A stretch of DNA of 64,000 nucleotides from Gordonibacter urolithinfaciens (GTDB taxonomy: Bacteria; Actinomycetota; Coriobacteriia; Coriobacteriales; Eggerthellaceae): NCBI RefSeq assembly GCF_900199375.1, contig NZ_LT900217.1, positions 744,001 to 808,000 on the forward strand, read 5' to 3'. Every line of letters starts with the position of its first letter. Positions within the stretch are counted from its first letter, which is position 1. The notes beneath the pieces are model-generated. The model saw only the letters and a list, made by a program, of their open reading frames with translations, was not told where the DNA came from and ran no database searches. This document shows positions 8,563-17,127 of this stretch, in pieces. A program made the translations under genes and the position numbers.

Positions 8563-8841
8563 TCACGCCGGATCGGCCGTGTTGAGGCGGATGGCGCACC
8601 GCTGCAGCTCGTCCACCATGTCCTGGCTCGGCGGCGCGTCGAGGGGCACGCCCGCCTCCATCCGGCCGTCAAGCTCGAAGCAGGAGCGCACGAACGCCTC
8701 GTCCTCGGGCTTGAGCATGCCCAGCCTGCGCGCCTCCCTGAAGCCATCCTCTACGTCAGTGGACCTCGCCACACGCCAGAGATGCAGCGTCACGAGGCGC
8801 ACCGAGCCGCGGAACCGCCTCTCTATCGAAACCTCTGCCAT
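8563..8841 (-). CDS. Hypothetical protein, 92 residues
   Basis: The product begins MAEVSIERRFRGSVRLVTLHLW and is mostly charged and helical, with one internal cysteine pair region (VRSCFELDG, QRCAIRLN). No family is recognised. The start at 8841 has a GCGAGGAC ribosome site; a much longer open frame upstream is antisense to the radical SAM gene and is rejected. It is divergent from the radical SAM gene, with 93 bases between the two start codons, so the two may share regulation. Confidence 0.6.
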   Translation of the reverse strand: MAEVSIERRFRGSVRLVTLHLWRVARSTDVEDGFREARRLGMLKPEDEAFVRSCFELDGRMEAGVPLDAPPSQDMVDELQRCAIRLNTADPA

Positions 8842-8897
8842 ACCGTCCTCGCTTCCGTTTTCCGACCACAGTCTACCACGAACGGCGACTCGTGCCC

Positions 8898-8903
8898 TAT
8901 AAT
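8898..8903 (+). promoter_or_regulatory. -10 box of the radical SAM gene
   Basis: A consensus TATAAT sits 31 bases before the ATG, which has its own AAGGAGAA site. No good -35 is seen at 16-18 bases upstream. Confidence 0.55.
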
Positions 8904-8934
8904 GGAAAGCCGCAGATAACGAAGGAGAATCCCC

Positions 8935-10215
8935 ATGTCGAATGAAGCCCTGGACGCAGCCCTCGCAGAGTACGAGGCGGTGGGTGCGCGCTACGTTGCG
9001 GCGCTCGAGGAGAAGGGCCTCGTGTTCGCCGAGGAAGGTGCGGGAGAGCGGCGGCGCGCCGAGCTGCGCGCACAGCTGGCGGCGCGCGGCGTGGCCGTGC
9101 GCAACGCGGGCGCCAGCCTGAGCGCGGGGCACTTGTCCCCTGCCTGCGTGGAGTGCACGGGCAATCGCGGGTCGGAGACGTTCTCCACCACGTTCAAGTG
9201 CCACCGCGACTGCTACTTCTGCTTCAACCACAACCAGCCCGACTACGAGAAGTTCTTCCGCGAGGGCTGCCCATGGGAGGAGGGCGTGGACCGGGCGGCG
9301 GCCGAGAACGGCGCGCTCGCCTGCGTGGGCCTGACCGGGGGCGAGCCGCTGCTCGACCTGGAGAACGCCCTGCGCTTCCTCGGCCGCGCGGGCGAGCTGT
9401 GGCCCGGCGCCCACAAGCGCCTCTACACCTCGGGCGACCTGTTGACCGTCGAGGCCGCCGCGCGCCTGCGCGACGCCGGCCTCGACGAGATCCGCTTCAG
9501 CGTGAAGGACGACGACGCCCCGGAGCAGCAGGAGCGCGTGATCGCGGCCATGCGGCTCGCCAAGGAGTTCATCCCCTCGGTCATGGTGGAGATGCCGGTG
9601 ATCCCCGGGGCGCGCACCCACCTTCAACAGCTGTTCCGCCAGTTCGAGGACGTGGGCATCGACGGCATCAACCTGCTGGAGTTCTGCTTCCCCTTCTGCA
9701 ACTGGGACGAGTTCGCCCGGCGCGGCCTCACGCTCAAGAACCCGCCGTTCGAGGTCATGTACGACTACGGCTACTCGGGGGGCCTGGCCGTTGCGGGCAG
9801 CGAGGAGCTGGCGCTCGAGCTCATGCTGTGGGCGCTCGGCGAGGGCCTGGGCTTCGGCATGCATTACTGCTCGCTGGAGAACAAGCACCGCAGCGAGATG
9901 CGCCAGAAGAACGAGCGCGCCGCGCATGCGCACCCGTGCGTCGCGTTCGACGAGGGCGATTTCTTCCTGAAGACGGCGAAGGCCTTCGGGCCGGACGTGG
10001 AGCCGGTGCGCGCCGCGCTCGAGGCGGAGGGCTGCACGGACTTCATGGAGGATGCCGAGGAGGGCTCGCTCGCGTTCCCGCCGCGCTACCTCGAGACAGT
10101 GCGGAGCGTCCGGCGCCCAGACGGCGAGCCGGTACAGCTCCAAAGATGCTTCCTCGTGTACGAGACCGGCGAGGACGGCGGCTACCTCATCGACGTCGCC
10201 CTGCGCCCGGCGTAG
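8935..10215 (+). CDS. Radical SAM protein of unknown substrate
   Basis: The 426-residue protein has the radical SAM cluster motif CHRDCYFCF (CX3CX2C, about residue 91), preceded by ECTGNRGSETFSTTF. A glycine-rich SAM contact follows (GLTGGEPLLDLENALRF), then the barrel strands LYTSGDLLT and EIRFSVKDDD. This predicts an S-adenosylmethionine radical enzyme with one [4Fe-4S] cluster. The N-terminal 80 residues are a charged helical extension, and the C-terminal part has a further Cys/His set (GFGMHYCSLENKHRSEM) that might bind a second metal. No activator or glycyl-radical partner lies nearby, so the reaction is unknown. Confidence 0.85.
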   Translation: MSNEALDAALAEYEAVGARYVAALEEKGLVFAEEGAGERRRAELRAQLAARGVAVRNAGASLSAGHLSPACVECTGNRGSETFSTTFKCHRDCYFCFNHNQPDYEKFFREGCPWEEGVDRAAAENGALACVGLTGGEPLLDLENALRFLGRAGELWPGAHKRLYTSGDLLTVEAAARLRDAGLDEIRFSVKDDDAPEQQERVIAAMRLAKEFIPSVMVEMPVIPGARTHLQQLFRQFEDVGIDGINLLEFCFPFCNWDEFARRGLTLKNPPFEVMYDYGYSGGLAVAGSEELALELMLWALGEGLGFGMHYCSLENKHRSEMRQKNERAAHAHPCVAFDEGDFFLKTAKAFGPDVEPVRAALEAEGCTDFMEDAEEGSLAFPPRYLETVRSVRRPDGEPVQLQRCFLVYETGEDGGYLIDVALRPA

Positions 10216-10248
10216 GGCATGGCACCGGCAGCCAGCACGCCGCGCACT

Positions 10249-10287
10249 ACGGGAAAGGCCCGCGCTTGCGGCGCGGGCCTTTCCCGT
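10249..10287. terminator. Hairpin between convergent genes
   Basis: Perfect 17-bp arms (ACGGGAAAGGCCCGCGC and its complement) around a TTGCG loop follow the radical SAM gene by 33 bases. On the + strand the descending arm ends in CTTTCCCGT; probably works in both directions. Confidence 0.7.
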
Positions 10288-10343
10288 AACGATGTTTGCA
10301 GATCGGCCCCCGAGGTGCGGGCCCTTCGTGCAGGGAGGGGGAT

Positions 10344-10682
10344 CTAGCAGGCCCGCTTCCAAGGCGCGCCCGCCGGGTTGAGCTTGCGGCGTGCGGAGAG
10401 CTCGTCGGCGAACATGATGCAGTAGCGCAGGCCCTTGAGCGTGACGTACAGGCAGGCTATCTCGTGCTTGCCGCCGTGGTTGAACACGTCGTACGTCAGG
10501 TACTCGCGCTCGATCATGGGCTCGTAGAGGGGGCTGCCCTTCACCTTCTCCATCAGCAGGTTCGTGGACTCGCGTCCCAGCTCGTCCTGCTTGAGGGAGA
10601 TGTTGTACAGGATGTCCTCCTGCTCGGGGGTCAGGCGACCCATTTCCTCGATCTCGGCCCTGATGACGTCTTCGGTTCCCAT
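10344..10682 (-). CDS. Hypothetical protein, 112 residues
   Basis: The product starts MGTEDVIRAEIEEMGRLTPE, is strongly acidic in its first third (a likely helical region) and ends KLNPAGAPWKRAC. No family is recognised. The start at 10682 has a GGAGACGAGGG site; the open frame upstream of it overlaps a non-coding gap and is rejected. It lies downstream of the molybdoenzyme operon on the same strand with a 195-base gap, so it could be its last gene or independent. Confidence 0.55.
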   Translation of the reverse strand: MGTEDVIRAEIEEMGRLTPEQEDILYNISLKQDELGRESTNLLMEKVKGSPLYEPMIEREYLTYDVFNHGGKHEIACLYVTLKGLRYCIMFADELSARRKLNPAGAPWKRAC

Positions 10683-10877
10683 AAGCCCTCGTCTCCTTGT
10701 GCGGTTCGGTGCCCGCGTTCCCAATGGTTCCCACAGTTCCCAATACGGTGCCCGTAAGGCTTTATCGCCAGCAAAGCGCTGCAGGCGCCGTAGTGCTCGC
10801 CATTCTAAAAGAGGACCCACTTCGAGCAACAAGCGAGTCCTCCCTTTACCTCTGCGCAAGCTTTACTGCTTAAAAGC

Positions 10878-11147
10878 TTAGCTCACCGGCTTGATGTCCT
10901 TGAAGCTGCCGCCGAGGCCAAGCTCGCCAGCACCCTCGTTGCCGGTAGCCTTCGTGGAGGTGTAGCCGCCCCAAGCGCGAGCGATGTACTTGTCCTTCAC
11001 GAAGAAGACGTTCAGCTTCAGCAGGTCCGGCTTGGTAAGCTCGAACTCGGCCGCAGCCTCGTCCTGGCTCTTGCCCTCGGCCATGAGAGCGTTCAGCTTG
11101 TCGGCTGCTGCCTGAGGATCGAGATCCATGAACTCATCATGCGTCAT
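10878..11147 (-). CDS. Small HTH-like protein in the molybdoenzyme operon
   Basis: The 89-residue product starts MTHDEFMDLDPQAAADKLNA and continues LMAEGKSQDEAAAEFELTKPDLLKLN, which reads like a helix-turn-helix of the kind that recognises a site after an acidic first helix. The tail is glycine-rich. AAGGAGGGC precedes the ATG. It is the last clear gene of the operon, 81 bases after the small subunit. Because it is co-oriented and close, a regulatory or accessory role for the enzyme is the best guess, not shown. Confidence 0.6.
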   Translation of the reverse strand: MTHDEFMDLDPQAAADKLNALMAEGKSQDEAAAEFELTKPDLLKLNVFFVKDKYIARAWGGYTSTKATGNEGAGELGLGGSFKDIKPVS

Positions 11148-11228
11148 TGTGCCCTCCTTGTCAGTCGTTACAGAGTCGTGGCCGCCGACCGCGAAGGCGG
11201 CGGCCACGACAATCATAGCATTTTCAGC

Positions 11229-11588
11229 TTAGAGCTGGAACAGGACCATCGGGCGGTCGAACTCCGCCATCTTGGCCTGCATCTCCTCGAGCGTGCCGTA
11301 GTACATGGACGCGGACTCCTCGACCTGGACGGCCAGGGGACGCTGGCCGGCCTTGTCGCCGCCGGTGCCCCAGTGCTCGGAGAAGATCGACGTCGGGCAC
11401 GGGATGTAGAACCACTCCCACGCGTCGCCGTCGGAACCCTCGCCCTTGCGGAACGGGCCGACCTCGACCTCTTTGATGCCGAACTGGTCGAGCGGGAGGC
11501 CCAGCTCTTCCTTGCAGGCGATCTCTGCGGCATGGTTGCCGGAGAAGTAGGTGTAATCAACGAGCAAAGCGTATTTCTGGTCTGCCAT
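11229..11588 (-). CDS. Degenerate ferredoxin-like small subunit of a molybdoenzyme
   Basis: The 119-residue protein follows the layout of the Fe-S electron-transfer subunits of DMSO-reductase-family enzymes: KYALLVDYTY, then the first cluster loop, KEELGLPLDQFGIK, a second cluster region near IPCPTS, and a closing MVLFQL. The cluster cysteines are almost gone. The first loop reads YFSGNHAAEIACKEE where CTGCHACEVAC is expected, the second reads PCPTSIFSEHW, and the third region (RPLAVQVEESASMYYGTLEE) has none. Only Cys25 and Cys64 remain. It begins 20 bases after the large-subunit stop, so the two are surely co-made. It probably binds the large subunit without carrying electrons. Confidence 0.75.
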   Translation of the reverse strand: MADQKYALLVDYTYFSGNHAAEIACKEELGLPLDQFGIKEVEVGPFRKGEGSDGDAWEWFYIPCPTSIFSEHWGTGGDKAGQRPLAVQVEESASMYYGTLEEMQAKMAEFDRPMVLFQL

Positions 11589-11608
11589 TATCGCCACTTC
11601 CTTTCGGG

Positions 11609-13921
11609 TTAGTCTTGGTCCAGGCTACGGACGCGGCGGACGTTGCACATGACACCCTTGTACGGGGCGCCGAAACCGAGCTTGCCAACGTTGAAGTGCG
11701 GCACCAGGCTGTTGAAGTTGGACTTCCACACGCCGAACAGGTTGGGCTCCTCGCCGTCCTGCTCGGGGAACCACCAGCCGTGCGCGCAGTTCAGGATGCC
11801 GGGCTTCATGACCGGGGTGACCTCGGCCTTGAAGCGGGCCTCGCCGAACATGTTGTACACCTCGCACCAGTCGCCGTCGGTGATGCCGTACTCGGCAGCC
11901 GTCTCCGGGTTGATCTGGACCCACGGCCACGGATCGATCTGGCGCAGCGAGGGCACGTGGCGATGCTCGGAGTGGAACGAGCTGTAGCGGCGCGAGCCGG
12001 ACGTGGTGATCAGCGGGTACTGACCGGCGAAGTCGGGCTTGCTGATGGGGCTGTAGTTCGGCTCCTCGTAGTAGGGCAGCGGATCCTCGCCCCAGGATTC
12101 GTACAGGATCGAGTAGGCTTCGATCTGGCCCGTGATGGTGTTGAAGCCGGGCTCGCCGTCGAAGCGGAGCAGGCCCTTCTCGTACTTCTCGTACTCGAAG
12201 CCATGGGCGCCGGGCTGGTAGAGACCCTCCTCGCGGAACTGGTTCCAGTCCATGCCGAGCTCCTTCAGCTGGTCGCTGTAGAAGTCCTCCACGGCAACCG
12301 CCAAGGCGTCGAGGTCGAGGGACTTGCCGTCGGCCGGCTTGTACCACGGCCACCAGGACGGGTTGAGGCGCTGGCCGAACATGAGGCAGATCTCCACGTC
12401 GGACTTGCACTCGCCCACCTGCAGGGCCTTGTTCATGGGGCCCATGAACACGGTGTTGCGGCCGTAGTGCGTGAGCACGATGCCGTTGTGCTCGGCCCAC
12501 GTGGCCATCGGCAGGAAGTAGTCGCCCACGGCCATGGCCGTCGGGGTCATGGTCAGGTCCTGGACCACGACGAACTCGAGCTTCTGCAGGGCCTTGTGCC
12601 AACGCTTAGGCTGCGCGGAGCACGTCGGGGTGAGGAAGTTGGAGCTGTTGAACCAACCCATCTTCAGGGCGTAGGGCTGGTCGGTCTCCATGGTGTTCAG
12701 CGTCTCGTCGGGCTGGGTGGTAGCCATGCCGGTGGACAGGCCGGGCCACGCCGCCGCGCCGATGCGCTTCGACCACACCTCGTCGGCCATGGCGCCGCGC
12801 TGCTCCATGCGCCACTTGCCGAGCAGGGCCGACGGAGGACCGAGGGTCAGGCCGCCGGGACGGTCGATGGAGCCGGCGAGGGCAGCCAGGACGATGAACG
12901 CCTGGGACAGCTGCACGCCGTTCTTGTTCTGGTCGAACGCGAGGCCCCACGCCCAGCCGATCGGGCGCTCGGTGCCGATGATGTGCGCGACGCGCTTGAT
13001 GTCCTCGGCGTCGACGCCGGTGATCTCGGCAACCTTGTCGACGGGGTACTCGGCCGCGCGGGCCTTCATGTCGTCGAGGCCGTAGATCCACTTTTCGGCG
13101 AACTCCTGGTCGTACTCGCCGTTCTCGAACATGAGGTTCATGATGGCGAGGGCCAGGGCCGTGTCGGTCTGCGGGCGGACCTGCAGGTTGATGTTGCCGT
13201 CGTGCGCGCCCACCCACGTGATGCGGGGGTCGATGGAGATGATCTTAGTGCCAAGCTTCATCAGGTCGACGAGGCAGTGGCCGAAGAAGCCGTCACCGTT
13301 GGAGGGCAGGGGCTCCTTGCCCCAGACCACGATCCACTTCGGCACGGTGTAGCGCGGGTCCTGGTAGCTGCCCGGCAGGTGGCCGGCGTAGTCGAGCTCG
13401 GGGTAGCCGGCGCCCAGCACGTAGTCGGAGATGGAGCAACGCGGGCCGTAGCAGGACCAACCGGACTGCGTGTAGCAGCAGTTGGGCGACTGCAGCACCG
13501 AGAACGTCAGCGCATAGTAGAAGATGCAAGCCTCGCGGCCGGTGCCGCCGAAGACCACGATGGACTCGGGGCCGTAGGTGTTCTGGAAGTAGCGAACCTT
13601 GTCGCAGATGGTGTCCAGAGCCTCGTCCCACGTGGTCTGAACCCACTTGTCCTTGCCGCGGTCCTCCGGGTTACGCTTCATCGGGTGGATGATGCGGGAA
13701 GGCGCGTAGGTGTACTCGCGCAGCGCGAGGTTCATCGCGTTCACGCGGCCCGTGGTGATGGGGTTGTCGTCGTCGCCCTCGATGCGGACGAGCTCGCCGT
13801 CCTTCGTGACAACCTTGACGCCGTATCCCACCGGGTGGCTTCCCGGAGGCGACCACGTGTTGCTGCGGGTTACGACAGTCCCGTCTTCCATCACGGTTTG
13901 CCACTGTTTACCGTATGCCAT
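11609..13921 (-). CDS. Molybdopterin oxidoreductase-family catalytic subunit lacking the N-terminal Fe-S motif
   Basis: The 770-residue protein has the DMSO-reductase-family course: VTKDGELVRIEGDDDNP (about 38-54), WDEALDTICDKVRYF, the pterin-binding segments KIISIDPRITWVGAHDG and WGLAFDQNKNGVQLS, and a C-terminal molydopterin-dinucleotide-binding domain (LITTSGSRRYSSFHSEHRH onward). The first cysteine is residue 106, so the usual CX2CX3C cluster is absent; the position normally reading GRxCxKG is GRVNAMN. Molybdenum-ligand candidates lie in YTQSGWSCYGPRCS (about 150-163). There is no Tat or Sec signal, so it acts in the cytoplasm. Relatives in Eggerthellaceae act on phenolic compounds; pyrogallol transhydroxylase also lacks the cluster in its large subunit. 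Substrate unknown. Confidence 0.88.
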   Translation of the reverse strand: MAYGKQWQTVMEDGTVVTRSNTWSPPGSHPVGYGVKVVTKDGELVRIEGDDDNPITTGRVNAMNLALREYTYAPSRIIHPMKRNPEDRGKDKWVQTTWDEALDTICDKVRYFQNTYGPESIVVFGGTGREACIFYYALTFSVLQSPNCCYTQSGWSCYGPRCSISDYVLGAGYPELDYAGHLPGSYQDPRYTVPKWIVVWGKEPLPSNGDGFFGHCLVDLMKLGTKIISIDPRITWVGAHDGNINLQVRPQTDTALALAIMNLMFENGEYDQEFAEKWIYGLDDMKARAAEYPVDKVAEITGVDAEDIKRVAHIIGTERPIGWAWGLAFDQNKNGVQLSQAFIVLAALAGSIDRPGGLTLGPPSALLGKWRMEQRGAMADEVWSKRIGAAAWPGLSTGMATTQPDETLNTMETDQPYALKMGWFNSSNFLTPTCSAQPKRWHKALQKLEFVVVQDLTMTPTAMAVGDYFLPMATWAEHNGIVLTHYGRNTVFMGPMNKALQVGECKSDVEICLMFGQRLNPSWWPWYKPADGKSLDLDALAVAVEDFYSDQLKELGMDWNQFREEGLYQPGAHGFEYEKYEKGLLRFDGEPGFNTITGQIEAYSILYESWGEDPLPYYEEPNYSPISKPDFAGQYPLITTSGSRRYSSFHSEHRHVPSLRQIDPWPWVQINPETAAEYGITDGDWCEVYNMFGEARFKAEVTPVMKPGILNCAHGWWFPEQDGEEPNLFGVWKSNFNSLVPHFNVGKLGFGAPYKGVMCNVRRVRSLDQD

Positions 13922-14081
13922 GTTCTCCTTCTTTCTACACTCTCACTCGTGTTTCGGTAGAAGCATCTCTGCGCTTGTCATCGCGCGAAACCTCGTGTAG
14001 ATCCTCGTGCTGGGGACCACCCCCTTCCGTGGTCGCGGCGCCCGTCCCCTTTGCAGGCGCCGCTTAAAGCATCGCGTCCGC

Positions 14082-14333
14082 TTACGCGGTGGGAGGCTTG
14101 GGAGCGCCGGGGGCCGCGGGTGCCTTCGGGGCGCCGGGAGCTGCGGGGGCCGCGGGGGCACCGGGAGCCGCGTTCGGCAGCGGCTTCTCACCGTTGATGT
14201 ACGGCGTGAAGTCAGCCTTGCAGAACGGGCATGCCTTCAACGTAACGCCGGCCATCATCTGGATGGTCTTGCCGCACTCGGGGCACTTGTTCATGCCGCC
14301 GCTCGCACCTGCATCTGCTGGTCTGAAGCACAT
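14082..14333 (-). CDS. Small Cys-rich protein leading the molybdoenzyme operon
   Basis: The 83-residue protein starts MCFRPADAGASGGMNKCPEC and has a four-cysteine zinc ribbon (CPECG ... CPFCKADF) followed by a low-complexity tail of Ala-Pro-Gly repeats (about residues 55-83). GGAGGATTCC precedes the ATG. It is the first gene of the operon, 160 bases before the large subunit. Similar small Cys-rich proteins often stand next to molybdoenzymes in Eggerthellaceae. A role in maturation or metal delivery is possible but not shown. An internal Met at residue 14 is an alternative start. Confidence 0.7.
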   Translation of the reverse strand: MCFRPADAGASGGMNKCPECGKTIQMMAGVTLKACPFCKADFTPYINGEKPLPNAAPGAPAAPAAPGAPKAPAAPGAPKPPTA

Positions 14334-14701
14334 AGGGGAATCCTCCGTCTCATTTCTTCGGCCGGCTCGGGCGGCGCATCGCGCCGTCTTGCTGCCAACC
14401 CCTTGCCATAATGTTCGTCAGCGAAAGCCTGACGGGAAACAGCTTAGTTGCCTGGGCGGATGGGGCATCGAATCACGGGGACAATTTTGAGGATCATACC
14501 ATCGTCCCCGGAGGTTGATTTTCGTCAACCCGGTGGGTTACTGTTTGTTATTTTACCTGTTCAAAGGCCATTTTTAGACTTTCGTCACCAAAGCGCTCAA
14601 ACCCCGACGAAGCCCCTGAAAACAGCCCCGAGCGCCCTGCGCCAAGCACCCCTGCGCTATAATCGAAGCAAGCGAAAACGCGCCTTTTAAGGGGGATTTC
14701 T
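14334..14701. other. Divergent intergenic region with shared motif
   Basis: This 368-base gap separates the operon leader gene (-) from a hypothetical gene (+). It holds an IR GGTTGA-TTTTCG-TCAACC (14513-14530), a - strand TATGAT (14493-14498) as a possible -10 for the operon, and a + strand TATAAT (14658-14663) 39 bases before the TTG start of the + gene. Confidence 0.5.
14500..14522. promoter_or_regulatory. Candidate regulator site shared with the MFS/LuxR region
   Basis: The 23 bases CATCGTCCC-CGG-AGGTTGATTTT differ at only two positions from 17807-17829. On the - strand it lies directly upstream of TATGAT, covering the -35 region of the operon promoter, where an activator would be expected to bind. 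Confidence 0.55.
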
Positions 14702-15295
14702 TTGAAGAACAACAAGGTGTACTTTCCGGTGGACGCCATCGCGCGCCACGAGGACTTCGACGTGTGGTACGAGGACGGCGACGTGTTCCTGAGCCTCAAG
14801 GGAGCCTGGTCGGGCGAACGCGACCGGGTGGCCATCTTCGGCCGCATGGGCGGAGAGATGGGCTCCATCAAGCCCGATGCGAAGGCGCTCACCTACTACC
14901 TGAAGCTGGAGCGATGGGAGTACGTGTTCCACACGCTGCACCTGTTCGAGCACTACTACGTCAACGGGATGAAGTGGCAGATCGACGGCAGCCTGAGCAA
15001 CCCGCCCTTCGACTTCGTGGACGAGGAGGACGGCCGCAAGGAGGTGCACGTGCAGGTGGTGGACTTCAAGAACCGCGGAGCGTGCTACGAGATACGGGTG
15101 CGCGACGTGGCCAAGCTGCGCATCGCCACGGCGGCCGTCATCGCCATGGGCATCAAGGAGGAGTACAAGGGCCTGAGCGAGGGCCTCAAGAACCCGGGCG
15201 CCACCAAGCTCGAGAAGGCGAAGAACTGGCTGTTCTCGGGCAAGGGCTACACCTACGAGGAGCTGCTGGCGCAGGAGGAGGGGGGCAACGCCTAA
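14702..15295 (+). CDS. Hypothetical protein, possibly tubby/LURP-one-like fold
   Basis: The 197-residue protein starts at TTG after an AAGGGGGA ribosome site. It is rich in beta-strand-like alternations (VYFPVDAIARHEDFDVWYED, REVAIF-type turns, EYVFHTLHLFEHYY, MKWQIDGSLSN). These are followed by a hydrophobic helix (LRIATAAVIAMGIKEEY). That pattern resembles the tubby-like/LURP-one barrel with a C-terminal helix, but the match is only structural impression. It has no membrane signal apart from that helix. It stands between the molybdoenzyme operon and the convergent MFS gene, with its own TATAAT. Confidence 0.6.
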   Translation: MKNNKVYFPVDAIARHEDFDVWYEDGDVFLSLKGAWSGERDRVAIFGRMGGEMGSIKPDAKALTYYLKLERWEYVFHTLHLFEHYYVNGMKWQIDGSLSNPPFDFVDEEDGRKEVHVQVVDFKNRGACYEIRVRDVAKLRIATAAVIAMGIKEEYKGLSEGLKNPGATKLEKAKNWLFSGKGYTYEELLAQEEGGNA

Positions 15296-15326
15296 GGGCT
15301 GCAGCCTTTCCCGCACCGAGCACCAT

Positions 15327-15363
15327 GAGAAAGGGCCGGAACCCGCAGGTTCCGGCCCTTCTC
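15327..15363. terminator. Bidirectional terminator
   Basis: Arms GAGAAAGGGCCGGAACC and GGTTCCGGCCCTTCTC pair with one bulged A around a CGCA loop. It lies between the convergent hypothetical gene and the MFS carrier and could serve both. Confidence 0.7.
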
Positions 15364-15399
15364 GTTCAACGCGCGTATGCGCGGCAGGTCAAAGAGCGC

Positions 15400-17127
15400 T
15401 TAAGCCTTCGTGGAGGCCTCGTCGCCCAGGGAAGCGGAGGCCTTGGCGGCCTTGTTCTTGGCGAGCTGCGCGCCGCCGAACACGAAGAAGTACACGAACG
15501 GGAGCAGCAGGCCGATTGCCATGAGCGGCAGGGCGTAGGGCTGCTTCGCCCAGTTCGGCACGATGAGCGGGCAGGCGATGCAGAGCACGGCCAGGATGGC
15601 CACGATCACCAGCATGATGATGAAGCGCATGTTGCCGTCGCGCTCGGAGGCGCCGAGCTTCTCCTCCTCGGCCGCCAGCTGGTCCATGGTCTTGCCAGCC
15701 GTCTCTTTCACGAACAGCACGGTGCAGACGAAGCCCAGGGCGAACGGCACGATGAGCACGAGCACGACCGTCGACCAGTTCGTGGCGCCGGTGGCCGTCT
15801 GGAAGAACGCCATGCCGGCGATGCCGCCGAGCACGATGGAGGAGGCGGAGCCGCCGAAGCGGGCGAACGCCTGGCACCAGGACGTGCCGGTGTTGCGAAT
15901 GGCCGTGGGATAGCTCTCGGGCATGAGGGGCTGGACGGCCGTGATGGCGTAGTTCAGCGCGAAGCCGAACAGCAGCATGAGGGCGATGCACAGGCCCATG
16001 TTGTTCGGGGCCACGAAGATGGAGCACAGGACGATGGCCACGATGCAGAAGAGCCAGGAGAACGCCAGGTTGCGCTTGCGGCCCACCTTGTCGGACACGA
16101 AGCCCACGGCGATGTTCGAGGCGATGGCCGCCACGTTGTTCCACGTCTGGAGGGCGACCGAGTCGGCCTGCGAGTAGCCCAGGCCCACGAACCACGTGGG
16201 GATCCAGGCGTTCATGCCGTACACGCAGAACTGGCCCACGAAGTAGGCGGCCCAGATAGCGCAGGTCGCCACGATGAACTTGCTGGAGAACAGCACGCTC
16301 GGGCCCGTCTTGGCCGGCTTCGGCGGCACGATGAGCAGGGCGGGGTCGTACTCATGGGACGTGTGGCGCGTGGCCTGCTCGATCTCGGTCAGGCGCTTGC
16401 AGGCCATGGCCTTGTTGCCGGAGTTGGCGTACCAGTGCGGCGTCTCGTGCATGGCGAAGATGAGCACGATGCCGTAGAGCAGCGGGATGGCGCCGATCAG
16501 GTAGCACAGACGCCAGTTGGCGTACATCGTGGCGGTGCCGCCGTCCGCGAGCGTGTAGGTCACCTGGTTCGTGAAGTCGCCCAGCAGCGGCGTGGCCGCG
16601 TTGCAGATGGGGTTGGCGATGAGGCCCGCGAGCACCCAGCCCACGACCATGAACGCCATGCCGAACGTCACGAAGATGCCGCGCTGCTTGGAGGGCATGC
16701 TCTCGGAGAACACCGTCGTCACAACGGGGATGCAGGAGCCCACGCCGAAGCCGGCGATCAGGCGGAACGCGGCGAAGAACGCCAGGTCGTTCGCGAACGC
16801 CTGCGGCAGCGTGAACAGGCCGTAGAACATGACGGCCGCGATCAGCGTCTTCTTGCGGCCGATCTTGTCGGACATGATGCCGCCGAACGCGCCGCCGAGC
16901 ACCATGCCCAGCAGGCCCCACGTGGTCAGCGAGCCCATGAGCGCGCCCGGGTTCGCGTTGTCGGGCCAGAACGTATGGGCCACGAACAGGTTGGTCGAAT
17001 TGACGATCATGAAGTCGTAGCCGTCGAAGATCATGGCAAAGGCCAGCAGCACGAACACGACCCACGTGTGCTTGCTGATGCCGATAGAGTCGATGACTTC
17101 CGAGACCGTGAACTCTTTTTTATCCAT
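15400..17127 (-). CDS. MFS transporter, aromatic acid/H+ symporter-like
   Basis: The 575-residue membrane protein has the DGYDFMIVN motif in helix 1 (about residues 35-43) that marks the AAHS family of aromatic acid:proton symporters. It also has the loop 2-3 motif GGIMSDKIGRKKT and its second-half copy VGFVSDKVGRKRN. After the twelve standard helices two further hydrophobic segments follow (IIMLVIVAILAVLCIACPLIV and LPLMAIGLLLPFVYFFVF), so it has about fourteen. It is probably a carrier of a small aromatic or organic acid. GGAGGG precedes the ATG. Near a molybdoenzyme and a LuxR regulator it may import that enzyme's substrate. Confidence 0.85.
   Translation of the reverse strand: MDKKEFTVSEVIDSIGISKHTWVVFVLLAFAMIFDGYDFMIVNSTNLFVAHTFWPDNANPGALMGSLTTWGLLGMVLGGAFGGIMSDKIGRKKTLIAAVMFYGLFTLPQAFANDLAFFAAFRLIAGFGVGSCIPVVTTVFSESMPSKQRGIFVTFGMAFMVVGWVLAGLIANPICNAATPLLGDFTNQVTYTLADGGTATMYANWRLCYLIGAIPLLYGIVLIFAMHETPHWYANSGNKAMACKRLTEIEQATRHTSHEYDPALLIVPPKPAKTGPSVLFSSKFIVATCAIWAAYFVGQFCVYGMNAWIPTWFVGLGYSQADSVALQTWNNVAAIASNIAVGFVSDKVGRKRNLAFSWLFCIVAIVLCSIFVAPNNMGLCIALMLLFGFALNYAITAVQPLMPESYPTAIRNTGTSWCQAFARFGGSASSIVLGGIAGMAFFQTATGATNWSTVVLVLIVPFALGFVCTVLFVKETAGKTMDQLAAEEEKLGASERDGNMRFIIMLVIVAILAVLCIACPLIVPNWAKQPYALPLMAIGLLLPFVYFFVFGGAQLAKNKAAKASASLGDEASTKA

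Noticed and set aside
11609-13921. Tat export of the molybdoenzyme
   Set aside because: No twin-arginine motif or hydrophobic leader; the N-terminus is MAYGKQWQ.
11615-13960. 781-codon + strand frame opposite the molybdoenzyme
   Set aside because: It is the mirror of a conserved coding sequence and has no family resemblance.
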